From contig NC_086367.1 in the NCBI RefSeq assembly GCF_036324505.1, positions 22,560,578 to 22,624,577 of the forward strand: a stretch of DNA of 64,000 nt. The letters run 5' to 3'. The position numbers and the translations under genes are program-made. Positions 35,270 to 47,800 of this stretch are shown piece by piece. Numbering within the stretch: position 1 is the first letter of the stretch; each line of letters opens with the position of its first letter. Below the pieces are notes generated by a model. The model did no database searches and had not been told where the DNA came from. It was given only the letters and a program-made list of their open reading frames with translations. The DNA is from Eleginops maclovinus. Taxonomy: Eukaryota > Chordata > Actinopteri > Perciformes > Eleginopidae.

Positions 35270-35875
35270 ATCAGAGTTATTCCATTTTTTGCTACTTTGT
35301 ACTTTTACTCCTCTACATGTATTAACACCTTTAGTTGCTAGGCAGATTAGGATGAATGATGGTAAATATAATCAGCCCTTAAATCAGACTTTAGTTCACC
35401 TGCAGTAAATCCAGCAGCTACCCTGCAGTATACAAAGCCATTCAAACTAGCTGCACCTTTACCAGCTCTGAGAACACTTTAATGATCAATCATTATAAAA
35501 CATATCAGAGATATTATTCTGAAATGGACCAATCAGACAATGACTACTTTTACTGTCGCTACTTTAAGTACATTTAGAGGAGAGTACTTTCTACTTTCAC
35601 TGGAGGAACATTTAGAATACTTTTACTGTGACAGAGTATTCCTACACTCTGGTACTTCTACTTTACTCAAGTACAAGATCTGAGTACTTCTACTTTACTC
35701 AAGTACAAGACCTGAGTACTTCTACTTTACTCAAGTACAAGATCTGAGTACTTCTACTTTACTCAAGTACAAGATCTGAGTACTTCTACTTTACTCAAGT
35801 ACAAGACCTGAGTACTTCTACTTTACTCAAGTACAAGATCTGAGTACTTCTACTTTTACTCAAGTACAAGATCTG
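35270..35875 (+). mobile_element. AGTACT-rich dispersed repeat with expanded 32-bp tail
   Basis: The left part includes GCTACTTTGTACTTTTACTC, TTTTACTGTCGCTACTTTAA and ACTTTCACTGGAGGAACATT, typical phrases of a dispersed fish repeat. From about 35650 a 32-bp unit (GAGTACTTCTACTTTACTCA then AGTACAAGATCT) repeats about seven times with almost no divergence; start points 35682 and 35714 show the period. The element class is unknown to me. Confidence 0.8.
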
Positions 35876-37139
35876 GAGCTTGGATGCCTAACAGCAAAAA
35901 CACTGTCACTTTTCGTTTGTTTACTTGCTGTCTGTTATAGTGTTTTGAGCTTATAGCTTTGTAGCTGAGGAAGTCGTGTGAATAGAAGTTCTCACACTTG
36001 GCTCTAACATTTTCCCAGAACATGTGTGTTGTACTTGTAAGACAGAACCCGAACCCCCCTCAGCTGATGGATTGGTCTTAATATTTACTGATGAACTTTA
36101 ATCACTCAGATCTAAATGACCCGCCGTTTGTCCGTCTGTTGGTAATCACTCTTCTTCTTCTTCTCTGGCTCGTATCGTCTGGTCGTTTAATGCTTTCTGG
36201 GGTAGAGAGGGGCTCGACCTCCGGCTGATCCCCTCCGAGCACCGAGTGTTTGGAGTCAAGCTTCAGCTCCGTCTGATCTATCGGCCGCAGTGTTTAGGAC
36301 CAAACCTTCACCGAATCACTCAGCGCGCACACAATGGATCACACACCGGGGACAAAGAGAGTGTGCGAGTGTGTGTGTGTGTACCGTGACCATGTTCGTC
36401 TTCTCCGTCAGCAGTCAATTGGTCAGCTCATTAGAGGATCATACATCAGAGCTGGCCTGACCTCCCTCCACGCTCTCTTTCTCTCTCTGTGACTCAGTCC
36501 AGGCTTTAGATCCTCTAACGGTCGACAGATTTGGATTTAAGCTCATCTTAAGCATTTTTTTCCCAAGAAATAAAGTCTTCTTTTGTTAGAATTTGAAAGA
36601 AAACCTCTTTTGCTGTCATCAGTATCCCAATCAGCTGTTAAATCTCTTGAACTTTAGTCTGATTTTGCTCATTCTAGCGGTAGTGGAGAGTCACAAAAAG
36701 TAAAAGTGTTACCTGTAATGTTGAGTACTTGTTAGATAGTCAGTATGTTTACTCAAGTACTTGTAAAGATGCTGGTTGTATTGTTTTATAAATTGTTGAG
36801 CCCTTTTAATTAGTTTTATTTAGTTAGTCGGTTATACTTTGCCTCATAAACCACATTTATAAAGTAACTAAAGCAGTTGTGTGTGCGGTTTGCTGACGGA
36901 GAAGCCTTCAGAGTCCTCGAATGCTCTGAACTGGGACACAGCTGCTATTTCTATGTAAATGTTTCTCTTGCAAATTGAAACCAAGTCTCCCCCAAAAAAC
37001 TTGTTTGACTTGTTTGTTTTTTTCACAAATTAATGCAATGTGAAAGTTCTCAATTGGACGTGAAAATATGACACAAAGAGAGATCCAGTAAGTCGTCAGT
37101 TATGTCATGGTTCATGAATTAATTTGTTTATCCATCGTT
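35876..37139. other. Non-coding block, nothing firm
   Basis: No supported gene. The part near 36180-36360 is GC-richer and unique in the window. A short AGTACT-like remnant lies near 36700-36770. Confidence 0.5.
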
Positions 37140-37525
37140 ATTTCCTCTCCTGGGACATCTCCATTCTTTAATGTTCAGAAAGCTCTTTATTTTTCTCATA
37201 CTGCCTGTGCTGCAGCACCTCTGTTCACCCTCTGTCTGAAACCAGAGCCCAGTCTGCTCGGATTGGTTAGCTGGCCGGCTCTGTTTTGATTGGTCAACAG
37301 CTTAGAGATGTCCCGCCCCTTTAGCCTATCACAGTACAATGTGTTGGAGCGCTAGCTTGTACAAGCGCGAGTGTTACAAAGTGATGTCATCAGCTACTGG
37401 AACTTTGGGATTCTAGCCTTTGCAGACCATTTATATGCACTAAAACGTCACTCACACACTACAGGAAAGGGAAACCCCTAAATATCTGCAGCCTTGAGGA
37501 AGGAAATTGATGTAAGGACTAATGT
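37140..37525 (-). mobile_element. MITE family A, alternative-end copy, reversed
   Basis: Reverse-oriented full copy: TCCTCTCCTGGGACATCTCC, AATGTTCAGAAAGCTC, two ATTGG boxes, GC box, GTGATGTCATC, then TTTGCAGACCATTTATATGC, GGAAAGGGAAACCCCTAAAT, and the alternative module ATCTGCAGCCTTGAGGAAGG, TGATGTAAGGACTAATGTAT. That module is the reverse complement of the one at 33467 and 45416. Confidence 0.88.
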
Positions 37526-37541
37526 ATGATTAAAAAGATGG

Positions 37542-37742
37542 CCGATCACGTACAATGTGTTGGAGTGCTAGCCAATAGAAGAGCACATTTTACGGAGTGA
37601 TGTCACTATGTTCAGGATGTGAATAAAGGAGTCCAATGGAGGTGTTTCAGGTAGGGGGAACAGACCATTTACATGCACTTAAACCAAGATAACACACTGA
37701 ATGAAAGGGAAACCCACAAAAAGCATAATAGGGCCTCTTTAA
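37542..37742 (-). mobile_element. MITE family A, 5'-truncated reversed copy
   Basis: CGATCACGTACAATGTGTTG, GTGATGTCACTATGTTC, CAGACCATTTACATGCACTT, AAAGGGAAACCCACAAAAAG, CATAATAGGGCCTCTTTAA with TTAA at 37739-37742. It lies 17 bp from the previous copy in the same orientation, so one may have inserted near or into the other. Confidence 0.9.
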
Positions 37743-37969
37743 GAAATTAAAGTAAATACAAAATTAAAATGTGTCTGTTTTTTAGCTCATATTTAACAAT
37801 CTTTATCAACACTCAAAAGATTAACAAAGAACTTCCACAAACTATTATCTGTCACTGTACACACACAAACACACACACACACACATATATATATCCTCCA
37901 AAATATGCCCACTTAACTCACCCTGACAGCCCGCTCCAGTCCCCGCCGCTGTTGCCATTGTCCTAAAAA
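37743..37969. other. Spacer with CA and TA runs
   Basis: An imperfect CA run followed by a short TA run near 37859-37892. No gene. Confidence 0.6.
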
Positions 37970-38290
37970 CTCACAAGCCAATTTCATCAAACCCAGTTAA
38001 CAGCCTGCAGAACTGATAGACTGACAGCTCTCTTACAAAAGGCACACGGGAGAAATTCCCCTAATATCTGCTGTCAGCGCGAACGCATCTAAAGCGCCGC
38101 TAATGCGTTGCCCCTCTGCCGCCACCAACCTCCACCACCACCTCCACCACCTCGCTGCATCCGACAGACAGAGGGAGAGAGGCTGATATGAATACTCCCG
38201 GCCTAACAATGCTGAGGAGAAAGAAAGAAAAAAAACTGCTCTCTAATAGCGGCGGCAAATAGTGAAACATATTTAGCGTGACAAAAGGAG
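37970..38290. promoter_or_regulatory. Candidate conserved non-coding element
   Basis: Repeat-poor, GC-richer block with CTAATATCTGCTGTCAGCGC, CGCCGCTAATGCGTTGCC and a CCACCACC run. No exon visible. Inference only. Confidence 0.25.
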
Positions 38291-38464
38291 CTTCTTTACA
38301 ACGGGAGGTTCAATCTTCCCAGGTGTCAGAGCCTTCACACAGGAGGGGAAATGGGTGCCAGACGGAGAGACATCCAAACCCCAGAAGTGCATCATAAGTA
38401 GGCGTTGTGTTGCAGACAGAGGCGAGTGATCGTGATGGTGATGGTGATGATGATGGCGCTGCTA

Positions 38465-39640
38465 TTTGGCCTTGATGGGTTCTTGTTTTTTGCAAACAGT
38501 TTGTGTCGCTGCTTCCACTGTTTGGCTGCGACTCTATGAGGAAATCTTGGAAAACAAAAGCGGTTAAAAGGGGTTAGAAAGATGGTGTGTTTCTTGCAGT
38601 TTGACGTCATTTTTACCAACTGAATCGCGAGCTGAATGAAAAGCTCAAAGGTGAAAATGTCCCTGAAGGTCAACATGTCTCCAGCCAGGTCTCCGTCGTA
38701 ATGTATTGCCAACTTTAACAACATTAAGAAGAAAGTTGGCTACAAGAATTTAACAAATAGTGGTAGAAGAATTAGTCCTTTAACCTGGAAATTAGTAAGC
38801 ATTTGAGCTAGCCGCCTTTAGCTTAGCGATGGTGACATGAAGTCACGAGTCGACCACGTTAGCTTTTTACTTGTGGAGATTGGAATTGGGACTTAATTGG
38901 TCCTTGTTTTTTGCAAACAGTTTGGGTCGCTGCTTCCACTGTTTGGCTTTGTCTCTATGAGCAAAAGCTTCAAAACAAAAGGTGTTTTACCGTAGCGAGT
39001 TGGCAGGTTTTTTTGTGGTTTGACGTCACTTTTACCGACTGGATTGTGTGCTGAATGAATGTCAAGCTAACAGGTGAAAATGTCCTTGAGTTTCTAACAA
39101 GTGTCTAAATGAGACTAAACGTCATCACTCCGAAAATATTACCCGCCTTTAGCTTAGCGGTGGTGTCGTGAAGTCATGTAACCGCGCTGTAGTTCCTTTA
39201 TAGCCCAACATTAGCCGCCTTTAGCTTAGCGGTGTTGACGTGAAGTCATGTGACCGTGCTGTAGTTCCTTTATAGCCCAACATTAGACTCCTTTAGCTTA
39301 GCGGTGTTGTCGTGAAGTCATGTGACCGCGCTGTACTTCCTTTATAGGCCAACATTAGCTTTTTACTTCTGCAGATTGTTCTTTGGCCTTGATAGGACTT
39401 GGTTTTTCTGCCATCAGGACTGGGTTTCGATGAGCAAATCTTGGCAAACACAAGGTGTAATTTCTTGGAGGTTGGAACAGGGTGAACATTGTTTTTTGTT
39501 GCTGTTTATTCCCCGCTTTTCAGACTGAATTGTGTGTGGTTTGCTCAGAAAGTTAACCTGATGAATGATGAGCTGAAAGGTCAAAGTGTCCCTGAGCAGG
39601 TGAAGCTATCAGCTCGAACGCCCACTGAGAGATTTTCATC
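38465..39640 (+). repeat. Degenerate ~430-bp tandem repeat containing 72-bp units
   Basis: TTTTTTGCAAACAGTTTG.GTC followed by GCTGCTTCCACTGTTTGGCT begins near 38487 and again near 38909; a weaker third start lies near 39370 (TTGGCCTTGATAGGACTTGG). Each is followed by a GAAAATGTCC(C/T)TGA module. Within the second unit, a 72-bp subunit with GCTTAGCGGTG begins at 39152, 39224 and 39296, the same subunit as the array at 47129-47800. Confidence 0.8.
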
Positions 39641-40182
<542 letters not shown>

Positions 40183-40259
40183 AGAGCCGCCAGCCTTTTC
40201 TTTGTTTAGTTGAAATGACAGCAACAGCTTCTCCCTGTCTGCTGGTGTAGGACGTCAAA

Positions 40260-40382
40260 TACACACACACACACACACACACACAGACACACACACACAC
40301 ATAGAAAAAGAAAGAAACACACGCTCAGTAATAATCATGTCGAGAGTGTGTGTGTGTGTGTGTGTGTCTGTGTGTGTGTGTG
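40260..40382. repeat. Inverted CA and GT runs
   Basis: A CA run at 40260-40301 and a GT run at 40346-40382, in opposite orientation and about 45 bp apart, so they can pair. Confidence 0.95.
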
Positions 40383-40616
40383 GGTTGTGAGTGAGTAAAT
40401 CTGTTCGTATTGTGTTTTCTGCATTCATTTGTGTGTGTCCATGTTATTGAATATTTAGTTTTGTTTATTTGTGCGTGTGGGATTGTGTATGTGTCGTCCT
40501 GCATCAGCTGTCTGTTGTCAGCCTGGAGACGGTTACCATGGAAACCAAGGACTGCAATAATGGAGGAAAGAGAGAGAGAGACACTCACAAGTTCATTGGT
40601 GTCTCTGTATCTGTCT

Positions 40617-40862
40617 CGTGTAAATGGTCTTTAAATGGTCTGCAAAGGTCTAGCGCTCCAACACATTAAACGAGATATTCCAACTCTATGCGGTTGACCA
40701 ATCACAACAGAGCCGGCCAGCTATCCAATCAGAGCTGGTTTCAGACAGGGGGTGAAAAGAGGTGCTGCAGCACAGGCAGTATGAGGAAAATAAAGAGCTT
40801 TCTGAACATTAAAGCATGGAGACATGTCCCAGGAGAGATACTACATACTGATATGAAGCTTT
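40617..40862 (+). mobile_element. MITE family A, partial copy
   Basis: TGTAAATGGTCTTTAAATGG, TGGTCTGCAAAGG, CTAGCGCTCCAACACATTAA, two CCAATCA boxes, GGTGCTGCAGCACAGGCAGT, ATAAAGAGCTTTCTGAACAT, GGAGACATGTCCCAGGAGAG. An internal deletion removes the CRE-like part, and the right terminus is lost. Confidence 0.85.
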
Positions 40863-40934
40863 TAAGGACTGCAGTGTTAGTTTTTATCTTTATCACTCCT
40901 CCTGCCTCACAGCAGTCGCCACTCAACAGTCTCC

Positions 40935-41059
<125 letters not shown>

Positions 41060-41167
41060 ATACTTTCTTCCACTACATCAGCACTGTCTTGTCTGGGTCT
41101 TTGTGTGAAAATCTCTCTTCCTGTCTTACTATATCTAGCTAGTCGTAACATTAGCATGTTGTCTAAA

Positions 41168-41171
<4 letters not shown>

Positions 41172-41232
<61 letters not shown>

Positions 41233-41246
41233 CAAAAGTGTGTATG

Positions 41247-41301
<55 letters not shown>
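41172..41301. repeat. Head-to-head (CA)30 and (TG)27, near-palindrome
   Basis: A CA array (41172-41231) is followed after only 16 bp by a TG array (41248-41301). The spacer, AGCAAAAGTGTGTATGC, itself begins AGCA and runs to the TGCT-like junction, so the whole forms an almost perfect hairpin with arms of more than 50 bp. Confidence 0.97.
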
Positions 41302-41302
<1 letters not shown>

Positions 41303-41357
41303 CAAGAGAAAGAACAAGAAAAGAGGATCTCGCGGGGAAATGGCAGACTGTGAAATT

Positions 41358-41362
<5 letters not shown>

Positions 41363-41445
<83 letters not shown>
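41363..41445. repeat. (AC)41 microsatellite
   Basis: An uninterrupted AC array of about 83 bp. Confidence 0.98.
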
Positions 41446-41449
<4 letters not shown>

Positions 41450-41579
41450 ACAGTGGCAAGATTTAATACAGCGTTGAGGGTATTGAGGGTGTGGAAGTGT
41501 GATTTGGGGGGAGTGGGAAACGCTGCCGCCTCCGCCTCCGGTGAATTGGATCATCAACCACATCCCAAGACGCTCACGA

Positions 41580-41590
41580 ACACACACACG

Positions 41591-41678
<88 letters not shown>

Positions 41679-41684
41679 TACACA
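41580..41684. repeat. (CA)n microsatellite with interruptions
   Basis: About 105 bp of CA interrupted by CGAA, AAA and CG steps. Confidence 0.96.
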
Positions 41685-41765
41685 GAGTTATTAGGTGGAG
41701 CAGGTACAGCTGGGACTCGGATTTAAAGACAACACCACCTGGCCTGATGGTAGTCTGACAGTGAT

Positions 41766-41768
<3 letters not shown>

Positions 41769-41815
<47 letters not shown>

Positions 41816-41833
41816 GCAACACACACACACACG
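41769..41833. repeat. (CA)n microsatellite
   Basis: A CA run at 41769-41813 plus a short run to about 41833, separated by CTCGCAA. Confidence 0.95.
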
Positions 41834-41929
41834 CGCTCGCCACACAAAGGCACAGATGCATATACACTTTCGCTTCACATGTACACAATGATTCACTTCA
41901 CGTACAGATATCACAGATTAAAACCCTCC

Positions 41930-41952
41930 ACACACACACACACACAGACACA

Positions 41953-41996
<44 letters not shown>

Positions 41997-42014
41997 TGCT
42001 GCTGCTGCTGCTGC
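41930..42014. repeat. (CA)n followed by (CTG)7
   Basis: A CA run with GA steps (41930-41993) passes directly into a CTG trinucleotide run (41993-42014). Confidence 0.96.
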
Positions 42015-42364
42015 GAGGACACAGTTGTTGTTTGGTTTGTAGCTCGTGTTTTTGGATTTGTGATTGATGAATGTGGCAGAAAATGAAAGGACAGTGTGTG
42101 AGTTGTCGTTGTTTACTGTGGATATTTTAGATTTGTGCATTCAGTAAAGAAAAAGATCAACGATGTGTTAAGCCTATTTAGCACAAAGACTGTGAACAAG
42201 TGGAGAGCTAGTTTAGTGTCTTTGAGCTGAAGAATGACTCAGTTTCAGACACAGTAATGATGCAAACCTCTCGTGAATCCAAGAGAAAATACTAAGCCTT
42301 GTTTTAATCAACAATAGAGTGGAGCTGTGCTAATGCTAGCTAGCATTCATTTATCTCATGTTTT

Positions 42365-42800
42365 AGCCTAGTTTTGGTCCAATGTTTTTAAGTGTTGTAG
42401 CCTTTGTGTGGCCCATTATCTTTTAATAATTTGGCCCTGGTTTTGTCTAATATTCTCTGGTGTTCAAACCCTGGTTTTGTCCAAAGGTTTAATGTATTTT
42501 GGCCCTGGTTTGGTTCAATATGCTTATAATTTGTCCTTGCTTTAGTCCAATATTCTCAGGTGTTTTAGTCCTGGTTTGGCCCAATGTTTTCTAATGATTA
42601 AGCCATATTTCAGCCCAATATTCATTAGTGTTTTAGCTCTGGTTTTGTCCAGAAGTTGTAGGTGTTTTAACCTTGGTTTTGTCCAATATTCTCTGGTTAA
42701 TGTTTTAGTTTTGGTCCAGCATTCACTGTATCTCTGTTTTTTAGGTTAATACAATGTTCTCCAATGTTGAATCCATATTTTAGACCAATATTCTTTGGGG
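42365..42800 (+). repeat. Degenerate ~30-bp minisatellite, first part
   Basis: Units reading approximately GTCCAATATTCTCTGGTGTT then TTAGCCCTGGTTTG repeat about 13 times with much divergence. The same unit returns at 43500-43830. Confidence 0.8.
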
Positions 42801-43499
42801 TTTTATTATTGTTTCACCATCGTAAGATAAGGAAGGCAACATTTGGTTCAGGTCACCTATTTGTTTCTTCCATGAGTAACCTATCTTGTTATGTTTGATT
42901 TCTGAAGAGGAAATAAGTTGTCACCTTTCATTCAACAACAAATTCTCACGTCAAACATCGTAACACAACCCATCACAGCAGAGTAATTAAATACTAGACA
43001 TGTGAGTAACTGACTGCCATCTGCGTTTACTGGAAAATGTGGTTGATTAGGAACTTCAAGAATTCCCAACCTTGGATATACATTTACTTTCTTACCAACC
43101 AGGCTTCAATTACAGCACAATATTTAGAGTACATGATGTAGTTGTCACATTAGACAATAAACACACCATGTCATTAAAGCTGACATGATGCTGGCAGAGA
43201 TGCAATTGAAAGCAACACACGCGATGTCGTTCTAACAGCTAAAGCTAAACCAGTTCCACCTTTGAGTTAGTATAATACACTCAATAGGAAATAGGAGTTT
43301 GATCAGATTGTTATTTACGTGCAACACAACACAGTTTGCTGACATACTGGTAAGATGTCTGTGATTGCTTAATTTGCCGTATTTTTTAACTATATGTTTC
43401 CATTTTTACATAGCAACTGAAAAGACTTCTGTTATTTTAGGATAAGGATTAACTTAATGAATCTCGGGGATGTTAGCAATACTATGTGTGGTAGTGTCC
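42801..43499. other. Non-repeat DNA splitting the minisatellite
   Basis: About 700 bp that lacks the unit. No terminal inverted repeats or gene are evident, so I cannot say whether it is an insertion or simply eroded array. Confidence 0.5.
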
Positions 43500-43830
43500 G
43501 TTGACTCCAATATTCTTTTGTTGATTTGGCCGTGGTTTGGTCCCATGTTCTCTGGTGTTTAAGCGCTGGTTTGGTCCATTATCTTTGAATGATTTGGCCT
43601 TGGTTTGATCCCATGTTCTCTTTTTATAAGCCGTGGTTTGGTCCAACATTTTAAGGCGTTTGAGTCCTGGCTTGGTCCAATATCCTGTGATGTTTCAGCC
43701 TTTGTTAGGTCCAATATATGCTAATGATTTGTCCTTGGTTTGTTCCAATATTCTTTTGTGTTTAAGTCCTGGTTTGGCTCAATGTTTTCTAATGTTCAAG
43801 CCATAGTTTAGCCCAATATTCTTAAATATT
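43500..43830 (+). repeat. Degenerate ~30-bp minisatellite, second part
   Basis: GACTCCAATATTCTTTTGTT, GGTTTGGTCCCATGTTCTCT, GGTCCATTATC and related phrases continue the array at 42365-42800 in the same orientation. Confidence 0.8.
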
Positions 43831-43958
43831 AAACATGTTCAACTGTTAAAAGGAATACCCAGGAGAGGTATTTTTACATTACCTGTATCCACAAAAAATC
43901 CCTTATTAACAATGTTTTCTTTGTTGGTTTCAGAGTTTTCATGGGATGTTATGGGGGA

Positions 43959-43982
43959 ATATATATATATATATATATATAT
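43959..43982. repeat. (AT)12 microsatellite
   Basis: An uninterrupted AT run. Confidence 0.96.
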
Positions 43983-44147
43983 GCATGATTGTCAAGAGAC
44001 TAATCCTTTAAAATATTACTAGACAAAAGGCTGGATCAAGAGGTAATATTTGGGAGGAAAAGGAAACAGGAAGGAGGATGTAAACAAAGAGACAAAGAGA
44101 TAAACAGTGACAGACTGTTGGAGAGTTGCTGAATTCCCCTGATCGCC

Positions 44148-44149
<2 letters not shown>

Positions 44150-44233
<84 letters not shown>
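44150..44233. repeat. (CA)42 microsatellite
   Basis: An uninterrupted CA array of about 84 bp. Confidence 0.98.
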
Positions 44234-44235
<2 letters not shown>

Positions 44236-44384
44236 GTTAGCACACAAAGAAACAGTGATTTGATGTTTAATATGAAGAACAGAAACCCCTGAGACACTGT
44301 GAGCTGAGGGGATTTGATGCAGAAGTCTTTGTGTCTGTAAACTCAGAGAGGCTGTTGGGAAAACAGAAAGCCCAGAGCTGAGAC

Positions 44385-44386
<2 letters not shown>

Positions 44387-44463
<77 letters not shown>

Positions 44464-44472
44464 CTCTCTCTC
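44387..44472. repeat. (AC)n followed by (TC)6
   Basis: About 74 bp of AC passes directly into a short TC run at 44461-44472. Confidence 0.97.
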
Positions 44473-45415
44473 CTTTTGAATGCAGTAGAACGACCAGAAT
44501 AAAGAAGGATCAGACTGTACTGTACTAATGCCACACTGAAATACTTCCCTCTATGTTCTGCATGCAGAGCTCGACTTGAGTATTATTTGAAGTTGAAAGT
44601 CATAGTATTAAGAGAATAAAGTCCTCGTACTATGACCAGTAATTTGATGCAAATAAAATAATTAGCTCAGAAATTCTGCCGTGTTTTGAGCTTTGTGACG
44701 ATGCATTTGCATTTGTTGCGCAATCCCAAGGTTTTTATTCTTGTCTTCTTCTTGACAAGAGAAACTTTGTTTTGTTGACGTTTTGATCCGGTGGAGTGGC
44801 TTCAGCATCAGGATGGTTTAACTGGGCAGCTCCCAGCCTCAGCCCAACCTTTCCTGCGTAAACAAAGGCGTCTGAAAACAATAATACAATAATATTGATT
44901 TGAGGAAAGATGTCAGCGTTGAGCTTGATGCTGACAGTGATGCTGCTCTGTTTGTTTCAGCGGAACAAAGCACAGAGCAGCAGCATCAGCTGGCTGATTA
45001 GCATGGAAAACAAAAGCACACACTCCGCAGTCATTCTCTTTATTAACGTGCTGTTGTCTTGTTGTAATGACACCTAGGCACAAACAGGAGGACGCTTTCT
45101 CACACTGTGACAATGACAGACAGCCGTACACACACAGGATTGCACTGATACATGAGGCCTGTAACAGGTTTTTATCCTGCCAGCGCCGATCGGATTGACA
45201 CTCAGGTCCGGAGAGAGATATCAGCACAACCTGACAGACATAGACAGTTCCACTTAATTCCAGAGTCATTTCAGTCTCATATTGTGGTGGAATGTAACTG
45301 AGTTAATACTCCTGTGTGTGTGTGCATGTCAATGGTCTGCAAACACTAAAATCCTTGTTGTCCCTCCAGATCGAATTTCTCTCTGCCCCCCCCTCCCCCT
45401 AATCACATTCATGTC
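44473..45415. other. Non-coding spacer
   Basis: No supported gene. A fragment near 45283-45316, GTGGTGGAATGTAACTGAGT, resembles the start of the AGTACT-rich family. The phrase TGCATGTCAATGGTCTGCAA near 45323 is a second small MITE A fragment. Confidence 0.5.
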
Positions 45416-45849
45416 GACCATTTTTTAAAATCATACATTATTCCTTACATCAATTTCATTAACTCAAGGCTGCAGATATTTAGGCTTTTTCACTTTCCTG
45501 TTGTATGTGATTGAGGTTTTAGTGCATGTAAATGGTCTGCAAAAGCAAAAATCACAAATTTCTGGTACCTGGCGAGATCAATACGTTACACTCGTGCTTC
45601 TATGGACTCCAACATATTGTACGCTAAGGGGCGGGACATCTCTAAGCAGTTGACCAATCATAACAGAGCCGGCCAGCTTACCAATCAGAGCAGACTGGGC
45701 TCTGGTTTCAGACAGAGGGTGAAAAGAGGAGCTGCAGCACAGGCAATATGAGAAACATAAAGAGCGTTTTGAACATTAAAGCATGGAGACATGTCCCAGG
45801 AGAGACGATAAATATGGACCTGAAAATGTACAGAATATGTCCTCTTTAA
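45416..45849 (+). mobile_element. MITE family A, near-complete copy with alternative end
   Basis: Left module ATTTTTTAAAATCATACATT, CTTACATCAATTTCATTAAC, AGGCTGCAGATATTTAGG; then CTTTTTCACTTTCCTGTTG, TAGTGCATGTAAATGGTCTG, GC box, CCAATCA boxes, AGACATGTCCCAGGAGAG and GAATATGTCCTCTTTAA. TTAA at 45846-45849. Confidence 0.9.
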
Positions 45850-46297
<448 letters not shown>

Positions 46298-46405
46298 TCA
46301 TAAATGTAAATGACATAGCACCTCGGGAACATAAAGACACAACACTTGCATGGACTCTGATTACTGAGGTAAATACACAGCATGGGTGAGGCAACTTGCT
46401 GAAGA

Positions 46406-46563
<158 letters not shown>

Positions 46564-46717
46564 CAGATGAAGGAGGCGGAAAAGACAATGACAAATCAAG
46601 CTGAAGTCTCTCTTGTAGTGGGATTGTTGTAGGGAAGCAGGGGTTTGTGGGTAAACATTCTCCTGTGGTTGGAAGTAAAACATATTGTTAAAACACACGG
46701 AGAGAGGTAGACCTCCT

Positions 46718-46719
<2 letters not shown>

Positions 46720-46758
<39 letters not shown>
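46720..46758. repeat. (GA)19 microsatellite
   Basis: An uninterrupted GA run, the only long GA dinucleotide array in the window. Confidence 0.97.
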
Positions 46759-46760
<2 letters not shown>

Positions 46761-47128
46761 ACTGGGAAACAAATCCCACCAGCATCACATCACTTAATTG
46801 TAAAGAGAAACACCGTATATCATCATCAACTAAAATAACTTTAAGCTCTTTTTTGTCTGCATTTAACTGAGGAAACAGAGGTGAAGGAGAGATGTGTTGG
46901 TTCATGCTGATTCCTGCTGTTTGAATCTTTTATATGTGTCGTACAATTTTCTTTTATCCACTAGTCACAATGCTGGCAAAAAGATCCAGACAACTAGGGA
47001 GCGAAAGGACATTTTAGGGGGTGTTTGAATGTGTTTGTTGTTGTTGTTCAAAGCCTGAAATAAGGTTTGTTGTTTACCCTAGATGTTCTACAACTCGTGA
47101 ATATCTGAAGCTTCTTTGTGTCATAAAG

Positions 47129-47800
47129 ACTTAGCGGTGATGGTGTGAAGTCATGTAACCGTGCTGTAGTTCCTTTATGGCCCAACATTAGCCTCCTTTA
47201 GCTTAGCGGTGGAGACGTGAAGTCATGTGACCGTGCTGTAGTTCCTTTATAGCCCAACATTAGCCGCCTTTAGCTTAGCGGTGATGGTGTGAAGTCATGT
47301 GACCGTGCTGTAGTTCCTTTATAGCCCAACATTAGCCTCCTTTAGCTTAGCGGTGGTGACGTGAAGTCATGTGACAGTGCTGTAGTTCCTTTATAGCCCA
47401 ACATTAGCCGCCTTTAGCTTAGCGGTGGAGACGTGAAGTCATGTGACAGTGCTGTAGTTCCTTTATAGCCCAACATTAGCCGCCTTTAGCTTAGCGGTGG
47501 AGACGTGAAGTCATGTGACCATGCTGTAGTTCCTTTATAGCCCAACATTAGCCGCCTTTAGCTTAGCGGTGGAAACGTCAAGTCATGTGACCGTGCTGTA
47601 GTTCCTTTATAGCCCAACATTAGCCGCCTTTAGCTTAGCGGTGATGGTGTGAAGTCATGTGACCGTACTGTAGTTCCTTTATAGCCCAACATTAGCCTCC
47701 TTTAGCTTAGCGGTGGAGACGTGAAGTCATGTGACCGTGCTATAGTTCCTTTATAGCCCAATATTAGCCGCCTTTAGCTTAGCGGTGGTGACATGAAGTC
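47129..47800 (+). repeat. 72-bp minisatellite, about 9 copies
   Basis: GCTTAGCGGTG starts at 47201, 47273, 47345, 47417, 47489, 47561, 47633, 47705 and 47777, exactly 72 bp apart. Each unit carries GTGAAGTCATGTGACCGTGC, TGTAGTTCCTTTATAGCCCA and ACATTAGCC(G/T)CCTTTA. Units differ mainly at GGTGATGGTGTG, GGTGGAGACGTG and GGTGGTGACGTG. The GTCATGTGACC core is an E-box-like palindrome. Confidence 0.97.

Noticed and set aside
47129..47800. Regular direct repeats suggesting a CRISPR array
   Set aside because: The 72-bp units follow one another without unique spacers. It is a minisatellite in eukaryotic DNA.
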